The notes beneath the pieces are model-generated. The model ran no database searches and was not told the origin of the DNA. It saw only the letters and a program-made list of their open reading frames with translations. The translations under genes were made by a program, and so were the position numbers. From Actinomycetes bacterium (lineage in GTDB: Bacteria; Actinomycetota; Acidimicrobiia; Acidimicrobiales; RAAP-2), in NCBI GenBank assembly GCA_021850345.1, contig JAJZMN010000245.1:1-6504 (forward strand): a stretch of 6,504 bases of DNA, read 5' to 3'. Shown one piece after another: positions 6,137 to 6,504 of this stretch (the stretch's first letter is position 1; every line of letters begins with the position of its first letter).

Positions 6137-6504
6137 ATGACCACCACCCCCACGAGTCTCCACGACCTCACCAACACCCACCCGGCGCTCCGGTACTGCT
6201 GGCACCCGGTCGCTCGCTCCGCGGACGTCGACGAGCGCCCCGTCCGGGTGCTCCTGCTGGGGGAACCCTGGGTCCTCGTCCGGCTCGGCGGCTGCTCGGA
6301 TGACGTAAACGCCAGCACTGCCGACCGCTCGGATGACGAGAACGCCGGCACCGGCGGCAACGCCGGCACTGCCGACCGCGCCGGCGCCGAGGCGGGCCGC
6401 CTCGCCGCCTTCTTCGATCGGTGCCCACACCGCCTGGCACCGCTCTCCATCGGCACGGTCGTGGAGAAGGGCGACCGCAAGAGCCGGGTGCTCCAGTGCG
6501 CCTA
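6137..6504 (+). CDS. Rieske [2Fe-2S] oxygenase, N-terminal part (alpha-subunit type), with repeat insertion
   Basis: Partial gene: 122 codons plus two bases before the window ends. The opening HPALRYCWHPVARSADVDERPVRVLLLGEPWVLVRL (15-50) is typical of the Rieske domain of aromatic-ring or O/N-demethylating oxygenases. Cluster ligands visible are Cys96 and His98 (FFDRCPHRLAPLS), and the second pair begins at Cys121 (LQCAY); its His is beyond the end. In the family an Fe-containing catalytic domain follows and electrons come from a separate reductase. Between strand VLVRL and AAFFDRC lies an extra stretch of about 35 residues (53-88), Asp/Asn/Ala/Gly/Thr-rich and built from tandem repeats, where relatives usually have a short turn. 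The start has only a weak GAGA upstream (6131-6134), but no in-frame alternative is better. The substrate is unknown. Its place after the glycoside hydrolase suggests action on an aglycone, which is speculative. Confidence 0.85.
   Translation, partial: MTTTPTSLHDLTNTHPALRYCWHPVARSADVDERPVRVLLLGEPWVLVRLGGCSDDVNASTADRSDDENAGTGGNAGTADRAGAEAGRLAAFFDRCPHRLAPLSIGTVVEKGDRKSRVLQCA
6294..6377 (+). repeat. In-frame tandem repeat inside the Rieske domain
   Basis: Unit 1 (6294-6326, 33 bp) and unit 2 (6327-6377, 51 bp) share GCTCGGATGAC at the start and TGCCGACC at the end. Unit 2 contains an extra 18 bp, seen as AACGCCGGCAC at 6341-6351 and again at 6359-6369. Both periods are multiples of three, giving peptides SDDVNASTADR and SDDENAGT-GGNAGT-ADR. 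Confidence 0.8.

Noticed and set aside
5849..6430. 193-residue minus-strand frame over the Rieske gene
   Set aside because: It is antisense to the CPHR Rieske motif region and to the hydrolase C-terminus; its Val/Gly/Ala repeats merely reflect the tandem repeat on the other strand.

Overview
The window is GC-rich DNA (most third codon positions are G or C) with Shine-Dalgarno-like sites and start/stop overlaps. It looks like a bacterial chromosome of actinobacterial type. No marker fixes the taxon, so this is inference from composition and gene style.

Layout, left to right. (1) 1-414 (+) is the 3' end of a sugar-type ABC importer ATPase (MalK/UgpC class, regulatory TOBE region). (2) 415-806 has no recognisable gene; it holds an imperfect hairpin just after the ATPase stop, a 9-bp direct repeat, and the ribosome binding site of the next gene. 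(3) 807-1610 (+) is a cysteine hydrolase of the isochorismatase superfamily. (4) 1619-2648 (-) is a LacI-family regulator convergent with it. Its DNA-binding domain and sugar-binding domain lie in different frames, so the gene is frameshifted or the sequence has an error. A compact hairpin at 1603-1626 covers both convergent stop codons. (5) 2649-2800 is a divergent control region with a near-consensus sigma70-type promoter (TTGACG, 17 bp, TACAAT) and a LacI/CcpA-type operator (TGAAAACGATTACA) just downstream of it. The leader that follows carries a possible 17-codon upstream ORF and an inverted repeat around the next start codon. (6) 2801-3232 (+) is a FucU/RbsD-type sugar mutarotase. (7) 3225-6020 (+) overlaps it by 8 nt and encodes a 931-residue putative glycoside hydrolase resembling the GH106 (alpha-L-rhamnosidase) group, with no signal peptide. 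(8) 6137-6504 (+) is the 5' part of a Rieske [2Fe-2S] oxygenase with an unusual repeat-built insertion in the Rieske domain.

The coherent reading is a sugar or glycoside catabolic locus. An ABC system imports a glycoside, a cytoplasmic hydrolase releases a (deoxy)sugar, the mutarotase interconverts its anomers, and a LacI-type repressor bound at the operator responds to the sugar. The Rieske oxygenase and the isochorismatase-like hydrolase could act on a non-sugar part of the substrate, but that is speculation. The most unusual items are the broken repressor facing an intact operator/promoter, the elaborate fucU leader, and the repeat-expanded Rieske domain.
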